A program made the position numbers and the translations under genes. From NCBI RefSeq assembly GCF_002104795.1, contig NZ_NCXO01000023.1, forward strand, positions 1-60,733: a DNA stretch of 60,733 bases. Reading direction: 5' to 3'. The stretch comes from Mycolicibacillus koreensis. GTDB lineage: Bacteria > Actinomycetota > Actinomycetes > Mycobacteriales > Mycobacteriaceae. Below, in pieces: positions 36,743 through 47,706 of the stretch (the first letter of the stretch is position 1; each line of letters starts with the position of its first letter). The notes beneath the pieces are model-generated. The model was not told the DNA's origin. It did not search any database and was given only the letters and a program-made list of their open reading frames with translations.

Positions 36743-37837
36743 GTGTCGGACTCCGTAACCGAATCTGCGCCCGACGAACCGCTGGGCGACCACGTGCTGG
36801 AGTTGCAGATCGCCGACGTCATCGACGAGACCGATGACGCGCGATCGCTGGTGTTCACCGCCCCCGACGGGCCCGACGACACCCCCATCCCCGCCGAGCG
36901 GCTGCGGTACTCCCCGGGGCAGTTTTTGACCCTGCGGGTGCCCAGCGAGCAGACCGGCTCGGTGGCCCGCTGCTACTCGCTGTGCAGCTCGCCGTTCTCC
37001 GAGGAGAACCTGACCGTCACCGTCAAACGCGACGGGCAGGGCTACGCGTCGAACTGGTTGTGTGATCATGCCCACCCCGGCATGCGGGTGCACGTGCTCG
37101 CACCGTCGGGCACCTTCGTGCCCAGAAACCTCGACGACGATTTCCTGCTGATCGCCGCCGGCAGCGGCATCACCCCGATGATGGCGATCGCGAAGTCGGC
37201 GCTGTCGCAGGGCGGCGGGCAGGTGACGCTGCTCTACGCCAACCGCAACGAGAACTCGGTGATCTTCGCCGAGGCGCTGCGGACGCTGGCCGCCGAGCAC
37301 CCCGACCGGTTCACCGTCGTGCACTGGCTGGAGTCGGTGCAGGGCCGGCCCACCGCGTCGGCGCTGGCCCGGCTGGCCGCCGCCCACACCGACCGGCAGG
37401 TGTTCATCTGCGGGCCGGGCCCGTTCATGCAGGCCGCCAGCGACGCGCTGGCGCAGCTGTCGGTGCCCGAGACCCAGATCAACATCGAGGTGTTCAAGTC
37501 GCTGGCGAGCGACCCGTTCGCCGCGGTGACCATCGAGGAGGCCCCCGAGGACGCCGCGCCGCCGGCCAGCGTCACCGTCGAACTCGACGGTCAGACCACC
37601 ACGCTGCCGTGGCCGCGGCACGTCAAGCTGCTCGATCTGCTGCTCGACGCCGGCCTGGACGCACCGTTCTCCTGCCGGGAGGGGCACTGCGCGGCATGTG
37701 CCTGCACGATGAAGAGCGGCAAGGTGTCGATGGAGGTCAACGACGTGCTCGACGAGCAGGACCTGGCCGAGGGTCTGATCCTGGCCTGCCAGTCGCACCC
37801 AGAGACCGATTCGGTGGAAGTCACCTACGACGATTAG
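36743..37837 (+). CDS. kshB: 3-ketosteroid 9-alpha-hydroxylase reductase KshB
   Basis: 364 residues (Rv3571). FAD domain with RCYSLCSSPF, NAD domain GSGITPMMA and ICGPGPFMQ, C-terminal plant-type [2Fe-2S] domain with Cys in CREGHCAACAC...ILACQ. It passes electrons to KshA (gene not in this window) for ring B opening. GTG 36743 follows GAAAGAGG. Confidence 0.94.
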   Translation: MSDSVTESAPDEPLGDHVLELQIADVIDETDDARSLVFTAPDGPDDTPIPAERLRYSPGQFLTLRVPSEQTGSVARCYSLCSSPFSEENLTVTVKRDGQGYASNWLCDHAHPGMRVHVLAPSGTFVPRNLDDDFLLIAAGSGITPMMAIAKSALSQGGGQVTLLYANRNENSVIFAEALRTLAAEHPDRFTVVHWLESVQGRPTASALARLAAAHTDRQVFICGPGPFMQAASDALAQLSVPETQINIEVFKSLASDPFAAVTIEEAPEDAAPPASVTVELDGQTTTLPWPRHVKLLDLLLDAGLDAPFSCREGHCAACACTMKSGKVSMEVNDVLDEQDLAEGLILACQSHPETDSVEVTYDD

Positions 37838-37888
37838 CCCGGCGGCTAGGTTCATCCGGGAGTGGTTCGGCACGGGTAAGGGAGCGCG

Positions 37889-38464
37889 ATGAAGCGGCGG
37901 GCCTGGTCAGCAGGGTGGGTTCTGGCGGCCGTGGGGGCGCTGATGATCGGCGGGCAACCGGCGGTGGCCGCCGCCGGCACCGCCGACGCGAGCAAACTGT
38001 TCCCGATCGATCCGGCCACCCAGTTGCAGACCCACGCGTGGCTGGACTGCCAGGCCTCCGCCGGGCTGTGCAACTTCACCGTCGGGGCCGCACTGCAGAC
38101 CCCCGACGGGCTGACCGGGTTCCCCGCCGACCTGTGGGCGCGCCAGAGCACGGTCATCCGCTCGCTGCAGCGCACCGCCTACATGGATGTGCACACCGCC
38201 GGCGGGGAGGGTCCGTGGGGGGACCGCGGCGGGCCGGGCACCAAGGTGTTCAAAGACGGCGGGCCGTCGGAGATCACCAGCCTCTACGGCGGTGCGGGAC
38301 CGCCGGAGAAGTACCAGACCCACGGCACGATCGTGGTCAGCGACCTGGCCACCGGCCAACCCAAGGTCGGCGCCAGCGTGATCCTGTGCACCCACATCCA
38401 GGTGGTCTACACCGGTGTCAACATCACCGGCCCGGCCACCTGCGCGCAGACCGTCTACGAGTAG
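37889..38464 (+). CDS. Secreted protein, Rv3572-like
   Basis: 191 residues with a cleavable signal peptide (about 1-28, AVAAAG). The mature part is beta-rich with Cys pairs (LDCQASAGLC; ILC...ATC) and THAWLDCQASAGLCNF. GGGAGCG precedes the ATG. Same position as Rv3572 between kshB and fadE34 in M. tuberculosis. Function unknown. Confidence 0.82.
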   Translation: MKRRAWSAGWVLAAVGALMIGGQPAVAAAGTADASKLFPIDPATQLQTHAWLDCQASAGLCNFTVGAALQTPDGLTGFPADLWARQSTVIRSLQRTAYMDVHTAGGEGPWGDRGGPGTKVFKDGGPSEITSLYGGAGPPEKYQTHGTIVVSDLATGQPKVGASVILCTHIQVVYTGVNITGPATCAQTVYE

Positions 38465-38477
38465 CCGCCCGGGCGGT

Positions 38478-40586
38478 CTACCCGCGGGGCAGCCCCAGCA
38501 GCCGCTCGGCGGCCACGGTGAGCAGGATCTGCTCGGTGCCGCCGGCGATGGTCAGGCAGCGGGTGTTGAGGAAGTCGAACACGGTCGAGTTGACCACCAC
38601 CCCGGCGCCCTCGGAGAGCTCCATGCGGAACTGCGAGAGCGCCTGGCGGTAGCGCACCCCGATGAGTTTGCGGGCCGAGGACTGCGCACCCGGGTCCGCC
38701 CCGCCGACCGCCAGCTGGGCGATGCGCTGGTCGAGCAGCGCCCCCACCTGGGCGGAGACGATCAGCATGCCGAGCCGGTCGGCGTCGGCGCCGTCGAGGT
38801 CACGTTCGGCGACCGTCGCGAGCAGCTCCTCCATCGGATTGTCCAGCGCGGTGCCGCCGGCCATCGCGACCCGCTCGTTGGCCAGCGTGGTGCGGGCCAG
38901 CCGCCAACCGTCGTTGACCGCACCGACCACCATGTCGTCGGGCACGAACACGTCGTCGAGGAACACCTCGTTGAACAGGTCGTCGCCGGTGATCTCGCGC
39001 AGCGGCCGGATCTCGATGCCGGGGGCGGCCATGTCGATCAGGAAGTAGCTGATGCCCTTGTGTTTGGGGGCGTCCGGGTCGGTGCGGGCCAGGCACACCC
39101 CCCACTGGGCGCGGTGGGCCGCCGAGGTCCACACCTTCTGCCCGGTGAGCCGCCAGCCGCCGTCGACCTTCACCGCCTTGGTGCGCAGCGCCGCCAGATC
39201 CGAGCCGGCCCCCGGCTCGGAGAACATCTGGCACCAGAAGATCTCCCCGCGCAGGGTGGCCGGGATGAACCGTTCGATCTGCTCCGGGGTGCCGTGCTCG
39301 AGGATGGTCGGCGCCGCCCACCAGCCGATCACCAGGTCGGGACGCTCCACCCCGGCCGCGGCGAGTTCCTCGTCGATGAGCAGCTGCTCGGCGGCTGAGG
39401 CGTTGCGCCCGTAGGGGGCCGGCCAGTGCGGCGCCTGCAGGCCGGCGTCGGCCAGGGCGACCTGGCGCTGCTCGGCGGGCACCGCGGCCACCGCGGCGAC
39501 CGCCTCGGCGATCTGCGGACGCAGGTCGGCCACCGACTCCAGGTCGATGCGCAGCCGCCGGCGCACCCCCGCGCCGGTGAGCTCGGCGATCCGGCGCAGC
39601 CAGCGCCGCCGCCCACCGAGGAACTGCGCGATGCCCAGGGCGCGGCGCAGGTACAGGTGCGCGTCGTGTTCCCAGGTGATGCCGATGCCGCCGAGGACCT
39701 GGATGCAGGCCTTGACGTTGGCCTCGGCCGCCTCGATCCCGGTGGCCGCGGCCACCGCCGCGGCGATCGACAGCTGCGGGTCGTCGCCGGCGTCGGCCGC
39801 GGTGGCCGCGTCGGCGGCGGCCACCGCGGACTGCTCGGTGCGCAGCAGCATCTCGGCGCAGAGGTGCTTGATCGCCTGGAAGCTGCCGATCGGTTTGCCG
39901 AACTGTTCGCGCACCTTGGCGTAGTCCACCGCGGTGCGCAGCGCCCAGCGCGCCAGCCCGGCGGCCTCGGCGGCGGCGATCGTGGCCGCCAGATCGACCA
40001 GCCGCTGCGGTGCGACCGCCAGCTCGACCGCCGCGGCGTCGCGCAGGGTGACCCGCGCCAGCGGCCGGGAGAAGTCGGTGGCGGTCAGCGGGGTGACCTG
40101 CACCCCGTCGGCGGCGGCGTCGACGAGCACCCAGTGCGCGCCGGCCGGCAGCACCAGCAGCTGGCCCTCCTCGGCGCCGAGCACGTAGGGCGCGACACCG
40201 GAGACCGCCCCGTCGGCGAACTCCAGATCCGCGGCGAGCGCCACCCCCGCGGTGCGGTCCCCGGACGCGAGCGCGGTCAGCGTCGCCTCCTCGGTGGCGA
40301 CCAGGGTGGCCAGCGCGGTGGTGGCCACCGGTCCGGGCACCAGCGCCGCGGCCGCCTCGTCGACCATCGCGCACAGGTCGGCGACGGTGCCGTCGGCGCC
40401 GCCGTGCTCCTCGGACACCGCCACGCCGAACAGCCCCAGCTCGGTCAGCCCGGTAAACAGCGGACGCCACGCGTCGGGCTGGCCGGCCTCGACCTGCCGG
40501 ATGACGTCGCCCGGTGTCGCCGCGGCGGCCCAGTCACGCACCAGCTCCCGGGCCGCGGTCTGCTCGTCGGGGGTGGTTGGGGTCAC
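38478..40586 (-). CDS. fadE34: Fused acyl-CoA dehydrogenase FadE34 (ChsE3)
   Basis: 702 residues (Rv3573c about 711), two ACAD modules in one chain: the N-terminal half has VSEEHGGADG and the tail motif IQVLGGIGITWEHD; the C-terminal half has FWCQMFSEPGAGSDLAAL, NGQKVWTSAAH-like TGQKVWTSAAH and TIAGGTEQILLTVAAERLLGLPRG. Reported to oxidise five-carbon steroid side-chain acyl-CoAs. GTG 40586 has GAGGAG upstream. Divergent from kstR and likely controlled by the operator at 40699. Confidence 0.93.
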   Translation of the reverse strand: MTPTTPDEQTAARELVRDWAAAATPGDVIRQVEAGQPDAWRPLFTGLTELGLFGVAVSEEHGGADGTVADLCAMVDEAAAALVPGPVATTALATLVATEEATLTALASGDRTAGVALAADLEFADGAVSGVAPYVLGAEEGQLLVLPAGAHWVLVDAAADGVQVTPLTATDFSRPLARVTLRDAAAVELAVAPQRLVDLAATIAAAEAAGLARWALRTAVDYAKVREQFGKPIGSFQAIKHLCAEMLLRTEQSAVAAADAATAADAGDDPQLSIAAAVAAATGIEAAEANVKACIQVLGGIGITWEHDAHLYLRRALGIAQFLGGRRRWLRRIAELTGAGVRRRLRIDLESVADLRPQIAEAVAAVAAVPAEQRQVALADAGLQAPHWPAPYGRNASAAEQLLIDEELAAAGVERPDLVIGWWAAPTILEHGTPEQIERFIPATLRGEIFWCQMFSEPGAGSDLAALRTKAVKVDGGWRLTGQKVWTSAAHRAQWGVCLARTDPDAPKHKGISYFLIDMAAPGIEIRPLREITGDDLFNEVFLDDVFVPDDMVVGAVNDGWRLARTTLANERVAMAGGTALDNPMEELLATVAERDLDGADADRLGMLIVSAQVGALLDQRIAQLAVGGADPGAQSSARKLIGVRYRQALSQFRMELSEGAGVVVNSTVFDFLNTRCLTIAGGTEQILLTVAAERLLGLPRG

Positions 40587-40698
40587 GGCGGGCTCCTCTG
40601 TAGGTCACGGGACCGGCGGCGGGCGGTCGGTTGCGGCCCACCGGGTTGTATTCTGCGGTGCGTCGGCGGGTTGCGCGCAACCCGGATCACCTCCAGAC

Positions 40699-40712
40699 TA
40701 GAACGTGTTCTA
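40699..40712. promoter_or_regulatory. KstR operator between fadE34 and kstR
   Basis: TAGAACGTGTTCTA is a full consensus match and near-perfect palindrome. TAGCGT 2 bp downstream (40714) may be the kstR -10, so KstR would repress itself and fadE34. Confidence 0.88.
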
Positions 40713-40787
40713 ATAGCGTGAGGAGTCGACCGTCAAATCGGCGGTCGCCGGGGCCGCCGCCGGCCAGCGCAGACGAGGAGGTGTCCG

Positions 40788-40844
40788 ATGACCCGTGTTC
40801 GCCACCGTCGGCACCGCCGCGCCGACGTCCCGGGCGGGCGCTGA
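40788..40844 (+). CDS. Short Arg-rich ORF ahead of kstR (possible leader peptide)
   Basis: ATG 40788 is preceded by AGGAGGT at 40776-40782, the best ribosome binding site in the kstR leader. It encodes 18 residues, MTRVRHRRHRRADVPGGR, and stops at TGA 40842-40844, one base before the likely kstR GTG at 40846. kstR has only a weak site of its own. The ORF could couple translation to kstR or sense arginine-codon flow. A frameshifted true N terminus of kstR is the alternative. Confidence 0.45.
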   Translation: MTRVRHRRHRRADVPGGR

Positions 40845-40845
40845 C

Positions 40846-41451
40846 GTGGCCGCCCCCACCGAAGCGGCGCTGGGCTCCGAGGCGCAGCGGGAACGCCGTA
40901 AACGCATCCTCGACGCCACCATGGCGATCGCGTCCAAGGGCGGCTACGAGGCGGTGCAGATGCGGGCGGTGGCCGACCGCGCCGACGTGGCGGTGGGCAC
41001 CTTGTACCGCTACTTCCCGTCCAAGGTGCACCTGCTGGTCTCCGCGCTCGGCCGGGAATTCGAGCGCATCGACGAGCGCACCGACCGCGCCGCCCTCGGC
41101 GGGGACACCCCGTTCGAGCGGCTCAGCTCGCTGATCAACAGCCTCAACCGCGCCAACCAGCGCAACCCGCTGCTGACCGAGGCGATGACCCGCGCCTATG
41201 TGTTCGCCGACGCCTCGGCGGCCGCCGAGGTCGACCACGTCGAGAAGATCATCGACTCGATGTTCGCCCGGGCGATGGCCGACGGCGACCCGACCGAGGA
41301 CCAGTACCACATCGCCCGGGTCATCTCCGATGTGTGGTTGTCGAACCTGCTGGCCTGGCTGACCCGCCGCGCTTCGGCGACCGACGTGGCCAAGCGCCTG
41401 GACCTGGCGGTGCGTCTGTTGGTCGGCGACGGCGATGTGCCCAAGGTCTGA
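40846..41451 (+). CDS. kstR: TetR-family cholesterol-regulon repressor KstR
   Basis: 201 residues from GTG 40846 (Rv3574, 199 aa). The HTH (about 20-65, ILDATMAIASKGGYEAVQMRAVADRADVAVGTLYRYFPSK) is essentially the family sequence. The ligand domain binds 3-oxo-cholestenoyl-CoA in known KstR. A GTG at 40795 in the same frame would give 218 residues without a well-spaced SD. Autoregulation is predicted from the operator upstream. Confidence 0.93.
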   Translation: MAAPTEAALGSEAQRERRKRILDATMAIASKGGYEAVQMRAVADRADVAVGTLYRYFPSKVHLLVSALGREFERIDERTDRAALGGDTPFERLSSLINSLNRANQRNPLLTEAMTRAYVFADASAAAEVDHVEKIIDSMFARAMADGDPTEDQYHIARVISDVWLSNLLAWLTRRASATDVAKRLDLAVRLLVGDGDVPKV

Positions 41452-41472
41452 GCCGGTTCACCGCACCCGCCG

Positions 41473-42393
41473 ATGCGACTGAAACCCGGTCGTCCCGATC
41501 TGGCCCGCCTGCGGGGCCGGTTCACCGTGGAGCCCGCGCGCCCCGACGATCCGCTCGCGGTCACCTGGGCGGGGGTGACGACGCTGCTCGTCGACGACGG
41601 GGCGACGATGCTGCTCACCGACGGTTATTTCAGCCGCCCGGGACTCGCCCGGGTGGCGCTGGGGACGGTGGCCCCGGCACCGGCCCGCATCGACGGCGCC
41701 CTGGCCCGCCTCGGCGCCCACCGGCTCGCCGCGGTGATCCCGGTGCACACCCACCTCGACCATGCGCTGGATTCGGCGGTGGTGGCCGCACGCACCGGCG
41801 CCCGGCTGGTCGGGGGCTCATCGGCCGCCCAGCTCGGCGCCGGCGCCGGGCTACCCGCCGAGCGCGTGACGGTGGCGGTGCCCGGTGAGCCGATCGACCT
41901 CGACGGCTACACCGTGACGCTGATCGAGTCGGCGCACTGCCCGCCGGACCGGTTTCCCGGGGTGATCGCCGCGCCGGTGGTCCCGCCGGTGCGGGCCTCG
42001 GCGTACCGGTGCGGGGAGGCGTGGTCGGTGCTCATCGCCCACCGGCCGTCGGGGCGACGGCTGCTGGTGGCCGGCAGCGCCGGGTTTCGCCGCGGGGCAC
42101 TGCACGGGATCCGCGCCGAGGTGGTGTATCTCGGCGTCGGCCAGCTCGGCGTGCAACCGCAGCACTATGTGCGCGACTACTGGGACGAGACGGTCGGCGC
42201 GGTCGGCGCGCACACCGTGGTGCTCACCCACTGGGACGATTTCTTCCGTCCGCTCACCGCCGGGCTGCGCGCGCTGCCCTACGCCGTCGACGACCTCGAC
42301 GCGACCCTGCGGGTGCTCGACGTGCTGGCCCGCCGCGACGGGGTGACCATGCATTTCCCCACCCTGTGGCAACGCGAAAACCCTTGGGGCTGA
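41473..42393 (+). CDS. Metallo-beta-lactamase-fold hydrolase, Rv3577-like
   Basis: 306 residues. Metal-binding HTHLDHALD (about 93-101), a further His near IESAHCPPD, and VVLTHWDDFF near the C terminus. The L-ascorbate-6-phosphate-lactonase/UlaG-like subgroup or other MBL proteins are possible. No signal peptide. It starts 21 bp after kstR on the same strand; a regulatory link is not visible. Substrate unknown. Confidence 0.8.
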   Translation: MRLKPGRPDLARLRGRFTVEPARPDDPLAVTWAGVTTLLVDDGATMLLTDGYFSRPGLARVALGTVAPAPARIDGALARLGAHRLAAVIPVHTHLDHALDSAVVAARTGARLVGGSSAAQLGAGAGLPAERVTVAVPGEPIDLDGYTVTLIESAHCPPDRFPGVIAAPVVPPVRASAYRCGEAWSVLIAHRPSGRRLLVAGSAGFRRGALHGIRAEVVYLGVGQLGVQPQHYVRDYWDETVGAVGAHTVVLTHWDDFFRPLTAGLRALPYAVDDLDATLRVLDVLARRDGVTMHFPTLWQRENPWG

Positions 42394-42400
42394 CCGGGGT

Positions 42401-43390
42401 TCACTGACCATAGGGACGTGGCAGCGGCATGCCGCGCTCGGCGAGCACACCGCGCGCCATCGTCGGGTAGTCGGTGATGACCCCGTCGACGCCGGCGTCG
42501 ATCAGGGTGTGCAGTGCGGCGGGGTCGTTGACCGTCCACGGCACCACCGTCAACCCCATCCGGTGGGCGCGGGCGACGAAATCGGCGTCGACCAGCTGAT
42601 AGGGCGGGGCGGCGACCTCGGCGCCGAGAAGGTTCACCGCCGCCAGCGGATCGGGCACCGCCGCCGGGTCGATGCCGGCCAGCCACGGCGAGCCGGGTCG
42701 CCAGGTCTGCGGTTCCCAGAGCGCCACCAGCGGGATCGCCGGGTCGGCGGCGCGCACCAGTGGCAGGGTCCGCCAGTCGAAGCTTTGGATGCTCACCCGG
42801 TCGCCGACACCGGCGGCGCGCACCGCCGCCAGGATCGCCGCGACGGACGCCTGCGGGGCACCGGCCGGATCGTCGGGGGACACCTTGGTCTCGATGTTGA
42901 ACCGCACCGCCGCCCGGTATCCCTCGGCCAGCGCGAACACCTCGGGCAGGGTGGCCAGCCGGTTGGGGGCGATGACCCGCGCCTGCGGGAACTGCGCCTG
43001 GGGCAGCCCGCAGTCCAGGGTGCGCAGTTGGCTCAGCGTCAGCTCCGCGACGGCCCGGCCCACGTAGGGGAACTGCGGGTCGGCGGGGACCGCCGGGGCG
43101 GTGTCGCGGCATTTCGTCGCCTCGATCACCGGGTCGTGCCAGACCAGCGGCCGATCATCGGCGGTGAGCACCACATCCAGCTCGAGGGTGTCGACGCCGA
43201 CCTGCAGGGCGTGGGCGAACGCCGGCAGCGACTCCTCGGTGGTTTCGCCGCGACCGCCGCGGTGGGCCTGCAGATCGAAGGCGCCCGGGTCCGCTCCGGC
43301 GGGGGGAGCCGCCGGCAGGGTCAGCCCGACCAGCCCGACCAGCCCCACCAGCAGCGTCGCGACGGCGCCGCGCCAGCGCCCGGGGTTCAC
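42401..43390 (-). CDS. Secreted glycerophosphodiester phosphodiesterase
   Basis: 329 residues with a signal peptide (about 1-33, PAGADPG). GDPD core: [22 protein letters not shown] (general His/Arg), [19 protein letters not shown] (metal Glu/Asp, second His), NIETKV, and the barrel end VVPWTVND and [10 protein letters not shown]. Hydrolyses glycerophosphodiesters to glycerol-3-phosphate outside the cell. GTG 43390 overlaps the stop of the methyltransferase gene (GTGA). Confidence 0.9.
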   Translation of the reverse strand: MNPGRWRGAVATLLVGLVGLVGLTLPAAPPAGADPGAFDLQAHRGGRGETTEESLPAFAHALQVGVDTLELDVVLTADDRPLVWHDPVIEATKCRDTAPAVPADPQFPYVGRAVAELTLSQLRTLDCGLPQAQFPQARVIAPNRLATLPEVFALAEGYRAAVRFNIETKVSPDDPAGAPQASVAAILAAVRAAGVGDRVSIQSFDWRTLPLVRAADPAIPLVALWEPQTWRPGSPWLAGIDPAAVPDPLAAVNLLGAEVAAPPYQLVDADFVARAHRMGLTVVPWTVNDPAALHTLIDAGVDGVITDYPTMARGVLAERGMPLPRPYGQ

Positions 43391-44331
43391 CGGCGGCGCT
43401 GCCGGGCCACCTCGGCGAGCACCACCCCGGCGGCCACCGACGCGTTGAGCGACTCGGTCGCACCGACCATCGGGATCGACACCACCTGATCGCAGGTCTG
43501 GCGCACCAGACGGGAGAGCCCCTTGCCCTCGGAGCCGACCACCACCACCAGCGGACCGGTGGCGTCGAGGTCGTCGACGGCGGTGTCACCGTCGGCGTCG
43601 AGGCCGACCACCTGCAGACCGGCCTGGGCGTAGCCGACCAGCGTGCGGGTGAGGTTGGTGGCCCGCGCCACCGGGATCCGGGCGGCCGCACCGGCGCTGG
43701 TCCGCCAGGCCACCGCGGTGACCGCCGCCGAGCGGCGCTGCGGGATCACCACCCCGTCGCCGCCGAACGCGGCGGTCGAGCGCACGATCGCCCCCAGGTT
43801 GCGGGGATCGGAGATGTTGTCCAGCGTCACGATCAGCGGCGCGGTGCCGGCCCGGGCGGAGACGGCGAGCAGATCATCGGGGTGGGCGTAGTCATACGGC
43901 GGCACCTGCAGCGCCACCCCCTGGTGCAGCCCGTTGGTGGTGAGCTTGTCCAGGTCGGTGCGGGGCACCTCCAGGATCGCGATGCCGGAGTCGGCGGCCC
44001 GGCGCACGGCCTCGGTGAGCCGTTCGTCGGCGTCGGCGCCCAGCGCGACATACAGCGCGGTCGCCGGCACCCCGGCGCGCAGGCATTCCAGCACCGGGTT
44101 GCGGCCCAGCACCGTCTCGGTGTCACCACCGCGACGCCCGGCCCGCGACGCCTGCGCCGCGGCGGCCTTTTTCGCCCGTTTGGCGGCCGGGTGATAGGCC
44201 CGCTCGTGGGCCGGCGGGGTGGGGCCGCGGCCCTCCAGCCCGCGCCGGCGCACCCCGCCGGAGCCGACGGTGGGCCCCTTTTTGGTGCCGGGTTTGCGGA
44301 CCGCGCCGCGACGTCGGGAGTTGCCGGCCAT
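43387..44331 (-). CDS. rlmB: SpoU-family rRNA 2'-O-ribose methyltransferase (RlmB/TsnR-like), Rv3579c
   Basis: 314 residues. A basic N-terminal tail of about 80 residues, substrate-binding domain ([12 protein letters not shown]), and the SPOUT catalytic domain with the three trefoil-knot motifs [24 protein letters not shown] and [17 protein letters not shown]. Likely modifies 23S rRNA G2251-type site with SAM. Four bp downstream of cysS. Confidence 0.9.
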   Translation of the reverse strand: MAGNSRRRGAVRKPGTKKGPTVGSGGVRRRGLEGRGPTPPAHERAYHPAAKRAKKAAAAQASRAGRRGGDTETVLGRNPVLECLRAGVPATALYVALGADADERLTEAVRRAADSGIAILEVPRTDLDKLTTNGLHQGVALQVPPYDYAHPDDLLAVSARAGTAPLIVTLDNISDPRNLGAIVRSTAAFGGDGVVIPQRRSAAVTAVAWRTSAGAAARIPVARATNLTRTLVGYAQAGLQVVGLDADGDTAVDDLDATGPLVVVVGSEGKGLSRLVRQTCDQVVSIPMVGATESLNASVAAGVVLAEVARQRRR

Positions 44332-44335
44332 CGCG

Positions 44336-45754
44336 CTATCCGCCCTGCTCGGCCAGCGACCACTGCGGGCCGTCGCCGGTGTCGGTGACCTCGATGCCGG
44401 CCGCGTTGAGCCGGTCGCGGATCTCGTCGGCCAGCGCCCAGTCCCGGTCGGCGCGAGCGCTCTCGCGCCGTTCCAACTCGGCGCGGGCCAGCACGTCCAC
44501 GGCGGTCAGCGCCGCCGCCGATTCGCTGCGGGACTCCCACCGCTGGTCGAGCGGATCGCAGCCCAGGATGCCCATCATCGCCCGGATCGCACCGGCGTGC
44601 GCCAGCGCGGTGTCGGTGTCCCCGGCGTCGAGGGCCCGGTTGCCTTCGGCGCGGGCGTGGTGGATCTCGGCCAGCGCGACCGGCACCGACAGGTCGTCGT
44701 CGAGGGCCGCGGCGAACTGCGGGGTCCACTGGCCGACCGGCACCGATCCGGCCCGCCGGTGCACCCGGTGCAGGAAGTCCTCCAGGCCGCTGTAGGCCTT
44801 CGCCGCGTCGGTCAGCGCGGTCTCGGAGAACTCCAGCATCGACCGGTAGTGGGCGCTGCCGAGGTAGTAGCGCAGTTCGGCGGCGCGCACCCGGGAGAGC
44901 ACCGCCGGCATCGACAGCACGTTGCCCAGCGATTTGCTCATCTTCTCCCCGCCCATGGTGACCCAGCCGTTGTGCAGCCAGTATGCGGCGAAGCCGTCAC
45001 CGGCGGCGCGACTCTGGGCGATTTCGTTCTCGTGGTGCGGGAAAATCAGATCCATGCCGCCGCAATGGATGTCGAATTGCGGACCGAGGTAGGCCCTGGC
45101 CATCGCCGAACACTCCAGATGCCAGCCGGGCCGGCCGCGCCCCCACGGCGTCGGCCAGGACGGCTCGCCGGGCTTGGCGCCCTTCCACAGGGTGAAGTCA
45201 CGCTGGTCGCGTTTACCGGTGGCCACGCCCTCGCCCTGGTGCACGTCGTCGATGCGGTGCCCGGACAGCTGCCCGTAGTCGGGGAAGCTCGTCACGTCGA
45301 AGTAGACGTCCCCGCCGCCTTCGCGCAGATCCCGGTAGGCGTGCCCGCCGGCGATGAGCCGCTCGATCAGCTCGACCATCTCGGTGATGTGGCCGGTGGC
45401 GCGCGGTTCGGCCGACGGGGGTGCCACCCCGAGGGCGTCGTAGGCGGCGGTGAAGGCCCGCTCATGGGTGGCCGCCCACTCCCACCAGGGCCGGCCCGCG
45501 GCGGCGGCCTTGGTGAGGATCTTGTCGTCGATGTCGGTGACGTTGCGGATGAACGCGACGTCGTAGCCGCGCGCGGTCAGCCAGCGGCGCAGGATGTCGA
45601 AGGCCACCCCGCTGCGGACGTGCCCGATGTGGGGCACATCCTGCACGGTCGCCCCGCACAGGTAGATCGAGACGTGCCCGGGCCGCAGCGGCTGGAAATC
45701 GCGCACGGCACCGGCCGCGGTGTCATGGAGCCGGAGACGGGCGGGATCGGTCAC
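44336..45754 (-). CDS. cysS: Cysteinyl-tRNA synthetase
   Basis: 472 residues, class I aaRS. Zn ligand Cys in [18 protein letters not shown] (HIGH), [15 protein letters not shown], and KMSKS in [15 protein letters not shown] start. Operon order ispD-ispF-cysS-rlmB as in M. tuberculosis (Rv3582c-Rv3579c). Confidence 0.95.
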   Translation of the reverse strand: MTDPARLRLHDTAAGAVRDFQPLRPGHVSIYLCGATVQDVPHIGHVRSGVAFDILRRWLTARGYDVAFIRNVTDIDDKILTKAAAAGRPWWEWAATHERAFTAAYDALGVAPPSAEPRATGHITEMVELIERLIAGGHAYRDLREGGGDVYFDVTSFPDYGQLSGHRIDDVHQGEGVATGKRDQRDFTLWKGAKPGEPSWPTPWGRGRPGWHLECSAMARAYLGPQFDIHCGGMDLIFPHHENEIAQSRAAGDGFAAYWLHNGWVTMGGEKMSKSLGNVLSMPAVLSRVRAAELRYYLGSAHYRSMLEFSETALTDAAKAYSGLEDFLHRVHRRAGSVPVGQWTPQFAAALDDDLSVPVALAEIHHARAEGNRALDAGDTDTALAHAGAIRAMMGILGCDPLDQRWESRSESAAALTAVDVLARAELERRESARADRDWALADEIRDRLNAAGIEVTDTGDGPQWSLAEQGG

Positions 45755-45783
45755 GACGTGCCAGCTTACCGGGCTGGCGTGCG

Positions 45784-46272
45784 CTATCGGCTGCCCACCA
45801 CCAACGCGGTCGCGATCGCGGCCATCCCCTCACCGCGACCGGTGAGCCCGAGCCCGTCGGTGGTGGTCGCCGAGACCGACACCGGGGCGTCCAGCAGCCC
45901 GGAGAGCAGCCGCTGGGCCTCCTCGCGGCGCGGCCCGATCTTGGGCCGGTTGCCGATCACCTGGACCGCGGCGTTGCCGACGGTGAACCCGGCGTCGGCG
46001 AGCAGCCCGCGCACGTGGCGCAGCATCTGCGCCCCGGACACCCCGCGCCAGCGGGGGTCGTCGACACCGAACACCGCGCCGATGTCGCCGAGCCCGGCCG
46101 CCGACAGCAGCGCGTCGCAGAGGGCGTGGGCGGCGACGTCGCCGTCGGAGTGCCCGCTGCAGCCGTCGGCGTCGTCGAACAGCAGCCCGAGCAGGGCGCA
46201 GGGCCGACCGGGTTCGATCGGGTGCACATCGCTGGCCAGTCCGACCCGCGGCAGCGGCGCCACCGGGTTCAC
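45784..46272 (-). CDS. ispF: 2-C-methyl-D-erythritol 2,4-cyclodiphosphate synthase
   Basis: 162 residues from GTG 46272 that overlaps the ispD stop; the longer open frame upstream would intrude into ispD. Metal-binding DVHP and [28 protein letters not shown]-binding and C-terminal [18 protein letters not shown] isoprenoid pathway. Confidence 0.95.
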   Translation of the reverse strand: MNPVAPLPRVGLASDVHPIEPGRPCALLGLLFDDADGCSGHSDGDVAAHALCDALLSAAGLGDIGAVFGVDDPRWRGVSGAQMLRHVRGLLADAGFTVGNAAVQVIGNRPKIGPRREEAQRLLSGLLDAPVSVSATTTDGLGLTGRGEGMAAIATALVVGSR

Positions 46273-46937
46273 CGCTCCAGCAGGGCGCGGGCCAGTTTCA
46301 GGTCCCACGGGTTGGTGATCTTGAACGCCAGCGGATCGCCGTCGACCACCTGCACCTGCCCGCCGACGGTCTCCACCATCGCGGCGTCGTCGCTGAACGC
46401 GGTGTCCCCGGCCCGCTCGTAGGCGCGGGCCAGCAGCTCGGCGGTGAAGCCCTGCGGGGTCTGCACGGCCCGCAGCCCGGAGCGTTCCGGGGTGCCCAGC
46501 ACCACCCCGTTGGCGTCGACGGCCTTGATCGTGTCGACCACCGCCATTCCCGGGATGACCGCCTCGTGGCCGGCCTGCAGCGCCTCGACCACCCGCACGA
46601 TCAGCTCCGGCGGGGTCAGCGGGCGGGCGGCGTCGTGCACCAGCACGAACCGCGGGTCACCGGCCGCCGCGAGGGCCAGGCGCACCGACTCGGTGCGGGT
46701 GGCGCCGCCGGCGACGACCTCGACCGGCACGTCGGCACCGCCGAGGATCAGCTTCGCCTCGTCGGTGCGCCCGGCGGGCACCGCGATCACCACCCGGTCG
46801 ATCACCCCGGACTTCTGCATGCCGACCACCGCGCGCTCGACCAGGGTGTGCCCGGCCAACTGAAAGAACGCCTTGGGAACACCGGCCTTGAGGCGTTTGC
46901 CCGCCCCGGCGGCCGGGATCACCGCAACCGTGCTCAT
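46269..46937 (-). CDS. ispD: 2-C-methyl-D-erythritol 4-phosphate cytidylyltransferase
   Basis: 222 residues. Nucleotidyltransferase motif [18 protein letters not shown] at the N terminus; [32 protein letters not shown] and [13 protein letters not shown] pathway step before IspE; coupled to ispF by a 4-bp overlap and 4 bp from carD. Confidence 0.95.
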   Translation of the reverse strand: MSTVAVIPAAGAGKRLKAGVPKAFFQLAGHTLVERAVVGMQKSGVIDRVVIAVPAGRTDEAKLILGGADVPVEVVAGGATRTESVRLALAAAGDPRFVLVHDAARPLTPPELIVRVVEALQAGHEAVIPGMAVVDTIKAVDANGVVLGTPERSGLRAVQTPQGFTAELLARAYERAGDTAFSDDAAMVETVGGQVQVVDGDPLAFKITNPWDLKLARALLER

Positions 46938-46941
46938 CGTG

Positions 46942-47706
<765 letters not shown>

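Noticed and set aside
40795..40845. N-terminal extension of KstR from GTG 40795
   Set aside because: Orthologue length fits GTG 40846 and the SD is too far from 40795; kept only as an alternative.
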